Counted from the first letter of the stretch, positions 1-11,634 are shown. The stretch: 25,663 bases of DNA from CAZUVM01 sp964623885 (GCA_964623885.1 CAZUVM010000189.1:1-25663), one strand, 5' to 3'. The notes: a model not told the origin generated them from the sequence alone. Translations and numbers: made by a program.

Positions 1-3014
<3,014 letters not shown>

Positions 3015-3052
3015 AAGCTTTGTGCTTAACTCCGAATTGGGATTGGTTATGG

Positions 3053-4981
3053 TTACGGATTGGCCGAGACGCTGTCCGAAGTCGTGCTCGAATTAGCACT
3101 CGAGGTGGGCTTTACGGATTCGTCGTAGCTGCCTTTAACACCTTTATCGCTCCAATCCTTCGGCTTGCCGCTATCCCATGAAGACCAGTCTCTTTCCAGC
3201 GAGTCGGTCGCCGGCACTGGAGTCTTGAGGAAGCTGCTCGGGGTCGGTTGGAAATCCTCGTCCGCAACGATGGTAGGGGTCAAGAAGACCAAAAGATTCT
3301 GTTTGTTGCGATTCTTCGAGTCCCAGCGGAACAAGAGACCAAGGCCGGGGATGTCGCCAAGCACCGGGACTTTGACGTTGGCAGTGTCGATTTCATCAGA
3401 GATTAGGCCACCCATGACAAGGGTATTGCCGCTGGGGACCATGACCGAGGTGGTGGCGTTGCGGGTGAGAAATTCGTTAACGGAGTTAACCACGCCGGCC
3501 ACGGTGGTCTTAACCTGCGGACCAAGGCGAAGAACGCTGGGATGCACTTTCAGGTTTACGTAGTTGTTAGCCGAGATGCGCGGGGTGACTTCAAGCTTTA
3601 CCGTGAGGTTGGAATAGGTGATCTGCGATCCGCCGGAGACCTGCACTGTTCCCGCGGTGACGTTCACGATCGGATACATTGTGCCGACTTCGATTACGGC
3701 CATTTCATTGTCCAGCGTGACCGTCCGCGGAGTCGAGATGACTTTGGTTTCGGTGTAGGTGTTCAGGAAAGAGAGCACCGCGTGCACGCCGTCGGCGTTG
3801 AGGAAGAAGGTTTCCGGGTTAAAGCCACGGGCTGTGTCGGCGGTGAGACCGCCGGCGCCAATAACCGAGTTCAGGATGGTGCTGACGGACTGGAATGGAG
3901 CGGCAGCCGGAACGGTTCGGCCGCTGGGAAGCGTAGTATCCGCACCGGCATCGCCAGGCCGCGTGGTCGTCGCAGTGCCGGTGGTGGCACCGTTGCCGAA
4001 GGTAACGTTTTGAGCCGCCAGCGTGCCTGTCCAATCAACACCCTTTGTGGTCGCAGGATTGAATTGCGTTTCCATCAATCGGGCTTCGATTAGGACCTGC
4101 CGCGTCTGGGTGTCGAGCTTTTCCACGAGATTGTCGACTTCGACCATATCCTTTTCGGTGGCCAGGACGACCAGTTGGCTGGTGCGAACATCAGGGACAA
4201 CTTTGCTGCGTTTGTCGGTGAGGACGTTATTGAGCGCAGTTACAATGTTGCTGGGGCTGGAAAACTTGAGCTGAATCACTTTAGTGACGAGCGGATCCGG
4301 GGCGGCCGGGTCCTTTACCATGATGCGGGCGATTTTGCTCTTGGGATCTTCCACGAGCTGCAAGCTGTAGTTATTAAGTAGAGCTGAAAGAGCCTGTTGG
4401 GCGGTGACGTTTTCCCAGCGAATCGAAACGTTCGGCTGAGGGGCGGGACGCCCATCGGGGCCGACCTGGCCGAAAGAAACCTTCGGATCCAGCATGTAAT
4501 TGAGGCCGGCTTGGCGGGCGAGATTCTTAATTGCGTCGGTGAGGGGCACATCATCCATTACGATGAGCGGAATGAGAGCGCCGGGCGCAGCGGCGTTGGT
4601 GTCGGCCCCGGTCGGCGTGGGCGCCGCGCTAGTGGCAGGAGCCGCAGCCGTCGTGGCGTCAGCCGTGGGCGCATTGGTCGCCGGAGCGGCAGCCGCCGTT
4701 GTATCGGTGGCAGGCGCATTGGTGGTCGGCGCAGTTGCGGCAGCGGCGTCAGCCGCGGGCGCATTTGTCGCCGTGGCCGCTTGCGCCAGTTCTGGCGTGG
4801 CTGGCGCAGCCTGGGCCACATCGTTGGTGGCGGCCGGGGCGGCTGCAGCCGCAACGGTAGTGGTGGAGTCGCTGGCAGTGGTGGCAACATCGGTGCCGGC
4901 GGCGGTGTTGGTTTGGGCGTAGACGGCCAAACTGGTGGCAGCCACCCCAACGAGTGTGACGAGGAACAGTTTAACTTTCAT
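3053..4981 (-). CDS. Secretin (GspD/PilQ-like outer-membrane pore protein)
   Basis: This is a 642-residue protein with a signal peptide at 1-22 (MKVKLFLVTL, cleaved near VYA-Q). A low-complexity linker of about 110 residues follows (24-134), rich in Ala, Thr, Pro and Asn, with repeated ATNAPA/TAD units. An STN/N0-type domain lies at about 137-215 (VPLTDAIKNLARQAGLNYML). Next comes an N1-like domain (TKVIQLKFSSPSNIVTALNNVL) and then the secretin barrel domain. The barrel carries the signature VPVLGDIPGLGLLF at 538-551 and NLLVFLTPTIV. A Ser/Asp-rich tail ends the protein. Secretins form outer-membrane channels of type II secretion or type IV pilus machines. No other gsp or pil gene is in the window, so the machine it belongs to cannot be named. 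The next gene downstream encodes a giant exported protein, which could be its cargo (inference). The ATG directly precedes the signal peptide. Confidence 0.93.
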   Translation of the reverse strand: MKVKLFLVTLVGVAATSLAVYAQTNTAAGTDVATTASDSTTTVAAAAAPAATNDVAQAAPATPELAQAATATNAPAADAAAATAPTTNAPATDTTAAAAPATNAPTADATTAAAPATSAAPTPTGADTNAAAPGALIPLIVMDDVPLTDAIKNLARQAGLNYMLDPKVSFGQVGPDGRPAPQPNVSIRWENVTAQQALSALLNNYSLQLVEDPKSKIARIMVKDPAAPDPLVTKVIQLKFSSPSNIVTALNNVLTDKRSKVVPDVRTSQLVVLATEKDMVEVDNLVEKLDTQTRQVLIEARLMETQFNPATTKGVDWTGTLAAQNVTFGNGATTGTATTTRPGDAGADTTLPSGRTVPAAAPFQSVSTILNSVIGAGGLTADTARGFNPETFFLNADGVHAVLSFLNTYTETKVISTPRTVTLDNEMAVIEVGTMYPIVNVTAGTVQVSGGSQITYSNLTVKLEVTPRISANNYVNLKVHPSVLRLGPQVKTTVAGVVNSVNEFLTRNATTSVMVPSGNTLVMGGLISDEIDTANVKVPVLGDIPGLGLLFRWDSKNRNKQNLLVFLTPTIVADEDFQPTPSSFLKTPVPATDSLERDWSSWDSGKPKDWSDKGVKGSYDESVKPTSSANSSTTSDSVSANP

Positions 4982-5310
4982 GCGATTAAATTTTTGCTTT
5001 CACCAGACATCGACGCGATGCCCGCTGTTTCACTGTGGGGCTTCTAAGCAGTCGGGGTGCCAAGGGTTTCCCTAGGCAGTTTGGGGGGTGGGAACTGAAG
5101 AAATTGGGTACTCGACTGGGAATTTGTCCAGCAATGAGACAACAATCCGGTGAGGGATCGGGGAATCCTGTGAAATTGCGGCCTGGCGCGTTTAACCGGC
5201 AGATTTCACCTGGCGCGTATCTTTGCCGGTCATTTTATCGCGCTCCACCTACCACTGAGCTTATCCGAAGAGGGGTAAGGAAGAGTTTCTGTGCGCGATC
5301 AAAGCCGGCG
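4982..5310. other. 329-bp gap with no supported gene
   Basis: This gap lies between the secretin start and the end of the beta-barrel gene. It should hold the secretin promoter, but I found no convincing -35/-10 pair. The only structure noted is a 10-bp direct repeat (cctggcgcgt) at 5182-5191 and 5209-5218, spaced 27 bp apart. An open plus-strand frame across the gap shows no recognisable motif and runs into the neighbouring gene, so I do not call it. Confidence 0.6.
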
Positions 5311-5991
5311 CTAAAACCTGAAGTTGACGGCGACGCTGACGGATTGAGTTTCGGTGCGGCCGAAGCTTAGGCGATCTGAAGCTGTGCCGAAGGTATCCTC
5401 CGCGTCGAAGCTCGACGGGTCGGCAGCAAGGAAACGGTATTCAATACACAAGCTTAGGCGAGGATCGAGGGCATAACGTAACCCGGCAAAAGCTTGCCAG
5501 GCGAAGACGACGCTAACGTCGCTTCCGTGCAGGCTCACGTTCCCGATGGTGAGATCATCGAAGCTGAAGAACGTTTCGGAGAAACCCACGCCTGCGCCAA
5601 TGTACGGACTAAACCGGCTGTGGGTCGGCAACTGCAATTTAGCGTTCACCAGAAAAGGGACGTTGCCGAAATATCCGTCATGAATGTGGGAGGCCCCTGA
5701 GATCGTGTCGATGCCGTTCTCATAGACTCCGATCTCCCCTTCCAGAGCGAACCAGTCGGTAAACCAATAGCCCCCGCCGAGCCCGAACCGGAAGCCGGGA
5801 TTGAGTTTAAGCTTGGCATCTGCCGGCAGCGGAGCGCCGAAAAATTCACGGAGTTGCACGTCCTCAGTCCAATTCCCACCGGCGTCACCTTTCACATAGA
5901 ACCCGGAATCCTGACCGAGACTCCGATAGGAGCCCAGGAAAAGGAGGGTGCTGCAGCCGCCAAGAACAGCCACTTTTTTGAAACGGTTCAC
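5311..5991 (-). CDS. Outer-membrane beta-barrel protein (opacity/OmpA-barrel type)
   Basis: This is a protein of about 226 residues with alternating hydrophobic strands. Examples are GFYVKGDAGGNWTEDV, FRFGLGGGYWFTDWFALEGEIG, FSPYIGAGVGFSE, FAGLRYALDPRLSLCIEYRFLA and the last strand VSVAVNFRF. The terminal phenylalanine is the usual signal for outer-membrane barrel assembly. The region around 5930-5991 encodes a signal peptide (NRFKK, then a hydrophobic stretch, then SLGQ-D). Two GTG starts are possible, at 6039 and 5991. I chose 5991 because it gives a normal-length signal peptide and because a TTGACA box lies just upstream of 6039. A role as an eight-stranded surface barrel is known for the family; the specific function is unknown. 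Confidence 0.82.
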   Translation of the reverse strand: MNRFKKVAVLGGCSTLLFLGSYRSLGQDSGFYVKGDAGGNWTEDVQLREFFGAPLPADAKLKLNPGFRFGLGGGYWFTDWFALEGEIGVYENGIDTISGASHIHDGYFGNVPFLVNAKLQLPTHSRFSPYIGAGVGFSETFFSFDDLTIGNVSLHGSDVSVVFAWQAFAGLRYALDPRLSLCIEYRFLAADPSSFDAEDTFGTASDRLSFGRTETQSVSVAVNFRF

Positions 5992-6045
5992 AGTCGTTTG
6001 CTTTCGGGCTACCAACGCGCCCAGCTCACTGATTTTCACGGGTTG

Positions 6046-6074
6046 CCAATAGTGGTTCCGAGAAGAATTGTCAA
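6046..6074 (-). promoter_or_regulatory. Candidate sigma-70-type promoter for the beta-barrel gene
   Basis: The minus strand reads TTGACA (6074-6069), a 17-bp spacer, then TATTGG (6051-6046). The -35 is perfect and the -10 matches only three of six positions. Transcription from here would begin close to 6039, which favours the GTG at 5991 as the barrel gene's start. Confidence 0.35.
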
Positions 6075-6134
6075 ATCTGAACCCCGTGCCACCAATGATT
6101 TTAAAGTTGGAGGAGCGGAGCTTGAGGGCCCCGA

Positions 6135-8552
6135 CTAATTCAGGAAAGAAGTCTCGTTTGCCTGCAGCAATGCGTGCGCGTATTCCTGCCAGGCGGTGAG
6201 CGGGGGCCGGCGAGCGACGTTCTGGCCTCTGCGAAATTGCGGGCGTTTGGGGCGGAAGTCCTGCCCGTCATTTATGATGGGCCGAACCGCATTTTCATCT
6301 GCTGCCAGGTTTTGCTTCTCCGGCATATCGGCAATGAACTCCAGGCCGAGCCTGGTTTCTTCGGGGCGCGGCGGGCGTTGATAGATACGTTCGTAGAGGA
6401 ATTCGATCCGGGCGGTGTCATCCTTACAGGCGTCGAATTCAGAGAGCGCTACCAGGCGTTTGGCTTGCTCGACTACCAACGGGCTGTTCATCAAAAAGAG
6501 GGCTTGTTGGGGGACAGTGGTTTCATGACGCCTCCCGCTGGGCAGGTCGGGATTGGCAAAATCGAAGTTGATCAGGACATCAGCCACGTCGGATCGATCG
6601 ACGCGTCCATAAATAGTGCGACGCGTGGAATATGGCTCTTTCTCGATATCCACAGGGCGGCCATACATCGTCAGATCCAGATAACCGCCAATGGCCAGCA
6701 GCGAATCACGCAATGCCTCGAATTCAAGCCGTCGGATGTTGGCTCGCCAAAGCAGTCTGTTGTTGGGATCGATCTGGGCAAACCGGGGATTATTGGCGCT
6801 GCTTTCCTGATACACGCTGGAGAGCATAATCAAACGGTGGATTTTCTTGATGCTCCATCCCTCTTCCACAAAACGAGAGGCGAGATAATCGAGCAGCTCC
6901 GGATGGCTTGGAGGCTCGGACATGGTGCCCAGGTCGTCGGGAGTAGGCACAAATCCATCGCCGAAATGGTGCTGCCAAATCCGGTTGATCATCACGTGCG
7001 GCGTCAAGGGATTGTTCTTGCTGACGATCGCCCAGGCCAGGTCCAGGCGACCACTGCCATTAGTGAACGCTGGCCGGGAAGTGCCGGCCAGGACCTCCAG
7101 AAAATGCCGCGGAACAATTGGGCCTTTGTTTCCGGCGTCGCCCCGGATGAACACCGGTGAATCGTGTGGTTTGATTACATCCTCGAGCACCATGGCCCGC
7201 GGCGGCGCGCCAGGATGCGTTAGTTCGAGTTGGGCGATCTTGCTCTGATTTTCGCGCTCCTGACGCTGGAGTTGCTTCAGGCCTTCGCGGTTTCGGGCGC
7301 GACGCAGTTCGCGGAATTTCTCCTGGATTGTTTCCATCTCGCGCTGCCGCTCCATCCGCTGCTTGTAATAATCCGCGTATTCGGAGCCGCCAACGTTCTT
7401 TTCAATGACCGGCTCAATCGGCGGCTCGACACAACTGGCGAAGACACCGTGGAGCGAGTAATAGTCCTTGGTAGGAATGGGATCAAATTTGTGATCGTGG
7501 CAGCGGGCGCAGGTTACCGTGAGTCCGAGAAAACCCTTGGTTACAACATCGATTCGATCATTGATGATGTCGTTCTGCATCCCCATAAACCGGTCGCCCA
7601 CCGTCAAGAACCCAAGCGCAGCCAGGTTCGTGGGGTTTTGGCGGGTCGCAGGTATTTTGTCAGCCGCTATTTGCTCAACGATGAACTGGTTGTAGGGCTT
7701 GTCTTCATTGAAACTGCGGATGACGTAGTCGCGGTAGGTCCAGGCAAATGGATAATTGGCGTCCTCACGCTGCCGGCGCACCTGCCCCTTAGTGTCGCTG
7801 TAACGCGCTACGTCCAGCCAATGCCGCCCCCAACGCTCGCCATAGTGGGGTGACGCAAGCAGGCAATCGACCACTTTGGCGAATGCATCCGTTGAGTCGT
7901 CTTTAAGGAAATCGTCAACTTCCTGGGCCGTAGGCGGCAGCCCAATCAGATCAAACGTTGCGCGTCGAATCAGAGTGCGCTTATCGGCCGGCGGGTTGGG
8001 TTTGAGATCTTTTTCCTCGAGCTTGGCGAGAACGAAATTGTCGAGGGGCGTCTGGCACCAGGAACTGCTTTTCACCTCGGGAATTTCAGGTTTTCTCAAT
8101 GGTTGCCAGGCCCAATGGCCTCGGGCGGAATTGGTCCAGTTGCCTTGTGCGAAGGTGGCAATTCGCGGGTCGGGCGCGCCCATTTTCACCCACGCCGCCA
8201 AATCGCTAATGACGTTATCCGGAAGCTTGTTGCCTTTGGGCGGCATCTGCAAATCGGCATCCGCGTAGTTCACCGCCTTAATCAGCAAGCTGTGATCCGG
8301 ATCACCCGGCACGATGGCCGGGCCGGTTTCGCCACCTTTGAGCAGACCGTCGCGCGTGTCCAGCAGCAGTCCGCCTTTGGGGCGCTCGGCCTGTCGGCTG
8401 TGACATTTGTAACAGTTTTCGACCAACACCGGGCGGACGCGCGTTTCGAAAAACTGAAGCTGGGCGGGGGCAAGCTCCGCGCCGTATGTCGCAAAGGTCA
8501 AAAAGGAAGAAACGGCCGCGAGGACGAGGGACGATGACGAGGACGAGTTCAT
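6135..8552 (-). CDS. Planctomycete-type cytochrome c / DUF1549 / DUF1553 domain protein
   Basis: This is a protein of about 805 residues. The signal peptide is MNSSSSSSLVLAAVSSF and onwards. The N-terminal PSCyt1 domain has a haem c motif CYKCH at 47-51, followed by 'DLQMPPKGNKLP', where the Met is a plausible distal haem ligand. DUF1549 follows (HYGERWGRHWLDVARYSDTKG) with a second CARCH motif at 348-352 (CARCHDHKFDPIPTKDYY). DUF1553 is C-terminal (NPLTPHVMINRIWQHHFGDG; GRRHETTVPQQALFLMNSP). A charged coiled-coil segment lies between them. The ATG at 8552 is preferred over an upstream GTG at 8597 because it starts the signal peptide and has AGAGGAG about 14 nt upstream. The DUF1501 gene ends 54 bp upstream, and the two form a co-directional pair characteristic of Planctomycetota and Verrucomicrobiota. 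The biochemical role is unproven; links to polysaccharide breakdown are proposed for the family. Confidence 0.93.
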   Translation of the reverse strand: MNSSSSSSLVLAAVSSFLTFATYGAELAPAQLQFFETRVRPVLVENCYKCHSRQAERPKGGLLLDTRDGLLKGGETGPAIVPGDPDHSLLIKAVNYADADLQMPPKGNKLPDNVISDLAAWVKMGAPDPRIATFAQGNWTNSARGHWAWQPLRKPEIPEVKSSSWCQTPLDNFVLAKLEEKDLKPNPPADKRTLIRRATFDLIGLPPTAQEVDDFLKDDSTDAFAKVVDCLLASPHYGERWGRHWLDVARYSDTKGQVRRQREDANYPFAWTYRDYVIRSFNEDKPYNQFIVEQIAADKIPATRQNPTNLAALGFLTVGDRFMGMQNDIINDRIDVVTKGFLGLTVTCARCHDHKFDPIPTKDYYSLHGVFASCVEPPIEPVIEKNVGGSEYADYYKQRMERQREMETIQEKFRELRRARNREGLKQLQRQERENQSKIAQLELTHPGAPPRAMVLEDVIKPHDSPVFIRGDAGNKGPIVPRHFLEVLAGTSRPAFTNGSGRLDLAWAIVSKNNPLTPHVMINRIWQHHFGDGFVPTPDDLGTMSEPPSHPELLDYLASRFVEEGWSIKKIHRLIMLSSVYQESSANNPRFAQIDPNNRLLWRANIRRLEFEALRDSLLAIGGYLDLTMYGRPVDIEKEPYSTRRTIYGRVDRSDVADVLINFDFANPDLPSGRRHETTVPQQALFLMNSPLVVEQAKRLVALSEFDACKDDTARIEFLYERIYQRPPRPEETRLGLEFIADMPEKQNLAADENAVRPIINDGQDFRPKRPQFRRGQNVARRPPLTAWQEYAHALLQANETSFLN

Positions 8553-8606
8553 GCGCTCTGAGGTGCTCCTCTTAAGGGGACCGAAACTGGAGGGCACAAG
8601 GCGAGG

Positions 8607-10028
8607 TCATGCGATGACCGAGTTGACCACTTGGCCGGCGACGTCAGTGAGGCGGAAGTCGCGACCGTTATACCGATAGGTAAGTTTTTGGTGATCGAAT
8701 CCAAGCAACGCCAGGATCGTGGCGTGCAGGTCGTGAATGTGGACCTTGTTTTCGACGGCGGCAGCGCCGAACTCGTCGGTGGCGCCATAAACCATGCCGC
8801 CGCGCACACCGCCGCCTGCCATAACGGTCGTAAAGGCTTTGGCATTATGATCGCGGCCAGGATTGTCATTGCCGTTGCGGTCCCGGACGGGCTTGCGGCC
8901 GAACTCGCCGCCCCAAATCACCAGTGTGCGATCGAAGAGATTTCGCTGCTTCAGATCGGTGATGAGGGCAGCCAGGGGTTGATCGATTTCTTTGGCGCGT
9001 TCTGGAAGGCGCTCTTCAATATCCTGATGGTGGTCCCAGCCCCCTGCCCAGACTTGGACGAAACGCACGCCACGTTCAACCAGTCGACGGGCGATCAACA
9101 ACTGATTGCCTTGAGACGTGCGGCCGTAGGCGTCCCGGACCGTCGCCGGCTCTTTGGCGAGGTCAAACGCATCCGTGGCTTCGGTCTGCATTTTGAAAGC
9201 CATTTCGAACGCCTGCAGGCGGGCCTCGAGCTGTGCTTCCTTTTGCAGGTTCTGGCTGTGGAGTTCGTTCAGCTTGTGCACCAGGTCCAACTGCCTCCGC
9301 TGCTCGGGCAAGGGCGTGTAGGGGTTACGGATATTATGAATGATCTGGTTGATGCCGGGCAGCTTGGTATTGATGCTTACCCCCTGATAAATACCCGGCA
9401 GAAATGATGATTGCCAATTGGAGCTGCCGCCGGGAGGTGTGCCTCCGGGTCGGAGAGAAATGTAGCCCGGCATGTTCTGGTTCTCGGTTCCCAGGCCGTA
9501 AAGTACCCAGGAGCCCAGGCTTGGCCGCACCAGCCGCGTCGAACCCGTATTCATGAACACTGTCGCCACTTCGTGTGCTGGAATATCGGTGTACATCGAG
9601 CGTATTACCGCCAGATCGTCCACCAGTTCGCCGAGCTTCGGAAATACTTCGCTTACTTCGATGCCGGAATTCCCTTTTTTCGCGAATTTAAAAGGCGAAG
9701 CCATTGCCACACCTTCCATGCCAGGAATACTCTGCCCGTCGTATTGAGCCAGGGCGGGTTTGGGGTCCCAAGTATCAACGTGCGAGGGTGCACCCTGGGC
9801 GAAAATGTGAATGACATGCCTGGCTTTGGACGGCAGCGGTGGATCACGGGGCGCCAGGGTGGGGACCCCCTCCGCTCGCGCGGAGGCAATCATCTCATCT
9901 CCAAGAAGGGTGGCCAAACCCAACATCCCAAAACCCATGCCGACGCGACGCAGGAATTGACGCCGGGTGACGAAGTGGTCCTCCAGGCGCGCGGAATGCT
10001 CCTGGATATATTGCGCGCTACTGCTCAT
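8607..10028 (-). CDS. DUF1501 family protein with Tat signal (sulfatase/alkaline-phosphatase-like fold)
   Basis: This 473-residue protein has a twin-arginine signal, TRRQFLRRVGMGFGMLGLAT (RR at 22-23). It matches the DUF1501 family throughout: KARHVIHIFAQGAPSHVDTWDPKP, DIPAHEVATVFMNTG, ARRLVERGVRFVQVWAGGWDHHQ, LVIWGGEFGRKPV and GRDHNAKAFTTVMAGGGVRGG. DUF1501 proteins are related to sulfatases and alkaline phosphatases, and the Asp/His-rich motifs fit metal binding, but no activity is established. Tat export implies folding in the cytoplasm before export. It is the first gene of the pair with the DUF1549/DUF1553 gene, 54 bp downstream. The start ATG is the first in frame and sits 74 bp from a divergent gene, so the shared 10029-10102 interval must carry both promoters. 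Confidence 0.93.
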   Translation of the reverse strand: MSSSAQYIQEHSARLEDHFVTRRQFLRRVGMGFGMLGLATLLGDEMIASARAEGVPTLAPRDPPLPSKARHVIHIFAQGAPSHVDTWDPKPALAQYDGQSIPGMEGVAMASPFKFAKKGNSGIEVSEVFPKLGELVDDLAVIRSMYTDIPAHEVATVFMNTGSTRLVRPSLGSWVLYGLGTENQNMPGYISLRPGGTPPGGSSNWQSSFLPGIYQGVSINTKLPGINQIIHNIRNPYTPLPEQRRQLDLVHKLNELHSQNLQKEAQLEARLQAFEMAFKMQTEATDAFDLAKEPATVRDAYGRTSQGNQLLIARRLVERGVRFVQVWAGGWDHHQDIEERLPERAKEIDQPLAALITDLKQRNLFDRTLVIWGGEFGRKPVRDRNGNDNPGRDHNAKAFTTVMAGGGVRGGMVYGATDEFGAAAVENKVHIHDLHATILALLGFDHQKLTYRYNGRDFRLTDVAGQVVNSVIA

Positions 10029-10102
10029 AGTAATATCAATAACATAAAAGACGCAGCGGACCAGCGTTTGGTTAGCGTAAATTGCAGCTTTGATGCCAAG
10101 AA

Positions 10103-10702
10103 ATGGCTATTACTAAGTATATTAAAGGGGAATGTCAGCACTGCGGCGGTCACCTGGAGTTCCCAGCCGAGCAGACCGGGCTGGTAGCCGATTGCCCGCA
10201 TTGCGGTCAAGCAACCGAGTTGTTGCTGGCCCGCCCGCGGGAACAGTCCGCGGTACCCCGCAGCTCACTTATTTGGGCGGTCATTGCACTGGTAATCCTG
10301 GGATTGGGTCTGGCCGGCTCATTACTGGCTCTGCGGATGGCGCAGCGTAAGATGGGACCGCGGAAGTCTCCGCCTCAAGTGGCCACGAGCGAGCCGTCGG
10401 AGCCTACGATGTCCACAGACCCGCTGGCTCAGCAGGGTTTCTCTGCCTCGTCGGTTCAGCTTGAAAAGGCACCGGGCACCTCACTTGTGTATGCGACGGG
10501 ACTTCTGAAAAACATGGCAAGCCGCCAGCGGTTCGGCGTGAAAATCGAGCTCGCATTGGCCAATGCCGAAGGCAAGCAGGTTGGGACAGCTACGGACTAT
10601 CAACAGGTGTTGGAGCCGGGCGGCGCATGGAGGTTTCGCGCCCTGGTGGTGGATGGCAAAGCGACGAGCGCCAAAGTTCTGGCCGTTAAGGAAGATCAAT
10701 GA
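10103..10702 (+). CDS. Zinc-ribbon, single-pass membrane protein with C-terminal FxLYD-type domain
   Basis: This is a 199-residue protein. The N-terminus has two CxxC pairs (ECQHCGGHLEF at C11/C14 and DCPHCGQ at C31/C34), forming a zinc ribbon. One transmembrane helix lies at about 55-80 (LIWAVIALVILGLGLAGSLLAL). A proline-rich linker follows, and then a small beta-domain at about 125-197. There, 'VYATGLLKNMASRQRFGVKIELAL..EGKQVGTATDY' and 'LEPGGAWRFRALV' match the FxLYD/DUF3426 pattern. The topology suggests a cytoplasmic ribbon and an external beta-domain. It is transcribed divergently from the DUF1501 gene. The ligand or partner is unknown. No strong Shine-Dalgarno precedes the ATG. Confidence 0.8.
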   Translation: MAITKYIKGECQHCGGHLEFPAEQTGLVADCPHCGQATELLLARPREQSAVPRSSLIWAVIALVILGLGLAGSLLALRMAQRKMGPRKSPPQVATSEPSEPTMSTDPLAQQGFSASSVQLEKAPGTSLVYATGLLKNMASRQRFGVKIELALANAEGKQVGTATDYQQVLEPGGAWRFRALVVDGKATSAKVLAVKEDQ

Positions 10703-10710
10703 ACCCGCAT

Positions 10711-10884
10711 TTATTTCGGCTTTAAAATGCGACTGAGGATATGCTGCTTATGGTTTTGCCGCAGGTGGTCCGGTTTTTGATTACCTTGCGTTGCGCGCGC
10801 CCAGTGCTCGCACGCTTCGATCAGGTTCCACTCTTCCTTTGCCACTGAATTCTGAGCCAGAAACCCGCTCCACTTTCGCGCCAT
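10711..10884 (-). CDS. Possible small hypothetical protein (57 residues)
   Basis: A minus-strand frame gives MARKWSGFLAQNSVAKEEWN and a basic C-terminus ending in LSRILKPK. It has a plausible amino-acid mix (EACEHWARATQG) and fills an otherwise empty 271-bp gap. I recognise no family. An earlier ATG at 10920 would add 12 residues. No convincing ribosome binding site is visible, so this could be a chance frame. Confidence 0.3.
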   Translation of the reverse strand: MARKWSGFLAQNSVAKEEWNLIEACEHWARATQGNQKPDHLRQNHKQHILSRILKPK

Positions 10885-10973
10885 GGTGCAAGCTCGTCCG
10901 CGCTGAGGCATGTGCGCCATGAGCAGTTAGCCGCAAAAGCTAAGGGGGCTGGGACCCTAGACAGGTTGCCAGT

Positions 10974-11279
10974 TTAGCGCACAAAATGGTGAAAGGCCAG
11001 AGCCGCGATCGTCAGTACCAGCAGCAGACCGCTGGGCATGAATTTTTTTGTTTTCGTCAAGCGGACCGCAAAGACGACGAGCAAGGCGGCCATGATTAGC
11101 TCCGCCAAACCTCTCCCCGCTCCCGGCTGAAGCAACCCCGGAATCGTGCATATAATCAGGAGGGCGGCCGCGACCGCTGACGTGATGAGTGAGATTTTGC
11201 TGCCGGCTTTGAGAAAGCCGATTAGTCCTCCAACCAGCAACAGCACGATATAGATCCAAAGCACGGTGGCTGAGCTCAT
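10974..11279 (-). CDS. TMEM14 family small membrane protein
   Basis: This 101-residue protein is almost entirely hydrophobic, with about four membrane helices. The pattern 'GGLIGFLKAGSKISLITSAVAAALL' is the hallmark of the TMEM14 (Tmemb_14) family, and 'MAALLVVFAVRLTKTKKFMPSGLLLVLTIAAL' matches its C-terminal half. The family is widespread in cyanobacteria, Verrucomicrobiota and eukaryotes. Its molecular function in bacteria is not established. It lies 54 bp downstream of the CPXCG gene on the same strand, so the two may be co-transcribed. Confidence 0.88.
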   Translation of the reverse strand: MSSATVLWIYIVLLLVGGLIGFLKAGSKISLITSAVAAALLIICTIPGLLQPGAGRGLAELIMAALLVVFAVRLTKTKKFMPSGLLLVLTIAALAFHHFVR

Positions 11280-11333
11280 AATTTGTGTGGCGAAACTTAC
11301 CTGCCCGGTTTGCCAAAGAACAACAAAAAGAGT

Positions 11334-11513
11334 TCAGTGTTCGCGGATACTTAGGGCCAGGATTCCTCCGGGTTCGCATTCCGCCATAACCACAAAAGGA
11401 CGGCAGCAAATCTCACAATCGGTCGTGATTTGTTGATCCGGCAGACTTGTGTCAAGCATCAGATCGAAGCGCTGACCGCAGAAAGGACATTGAAGTGTGA
11501 CTGCGACTTCCAT
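11334..11513 (-). CDS. CPXCG-type cysteine-rich zinc-ribbon protein
   Basis: This 59-residue protein has the pattern QCPFCGQRF (C9, C12) and DCEICCRPFVV (C33, C36, C37). That spacing and the 'DTS...TTDCEICCRP' context match the Cys-rich CPXCG family, which probably binds one zinc ion. Its cellular role is unknown. The ATG at 11513 (MEVAVTLQCPF) is chosen over an upstream TTG at 11534 because AAAGAGCAG lies just before it and the domain begins at once. It is divergent from the receiver-PAS gene. Confidence 0.85.
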   Translation of the reverse strand: MEVAVTLQCPFCGQRFDLMLDTSLPDQQITTDCEICCRPFVVMAECEPGGILALSIREH

Positions 11514-11608
11514 AGCTGCTCTTTGGACACGCAAGGTGGTGGGCAGTTCAACTCTCAGAAAAGATAGTCATCCTAATTTGACGGTTTAGCTAAGCTGAAT
11601 TAGTGTTT

Positions 11609-11631
11609 TGCCGTGCCGAATTGGCACAGCA
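11609..11631 (+). promoter_or_regulatory. Inverted repeat immediately upstream of the receiver-PAS start codon
   Basis: TGCCGTGCC (11609-11617) and GGCACAGCA (11623-11631) can pair with one mismatch around a GAATT loop. The repeat ends three bases before the ATG at 11635. It could be an operator or a hairpin hiding the ribosome binding site; neither is proven. Confidence 0.35.
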
Positions 11632-11634
11632 GGT

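Noticed and set aside
4397..5047. Plus-strand open frame rich in Gly, Arg and Ser
   Set aside because: It is the mirror of the secretin's Ala/Thr/Pro linker codons; its low complexity follows from that composition.
5035..5370. Plus-strand open frame of 111 codons in the gap before the secretin
   Set aside because: No motif or ribosome site, and it runs into the end of the beta-barrel gene; probably chance.
6174..7160. Plus-strand open frame of 328 codons
   Set aside because: It is antisense to the DUF1549/DUF1553 gene and has no recognisable motif.
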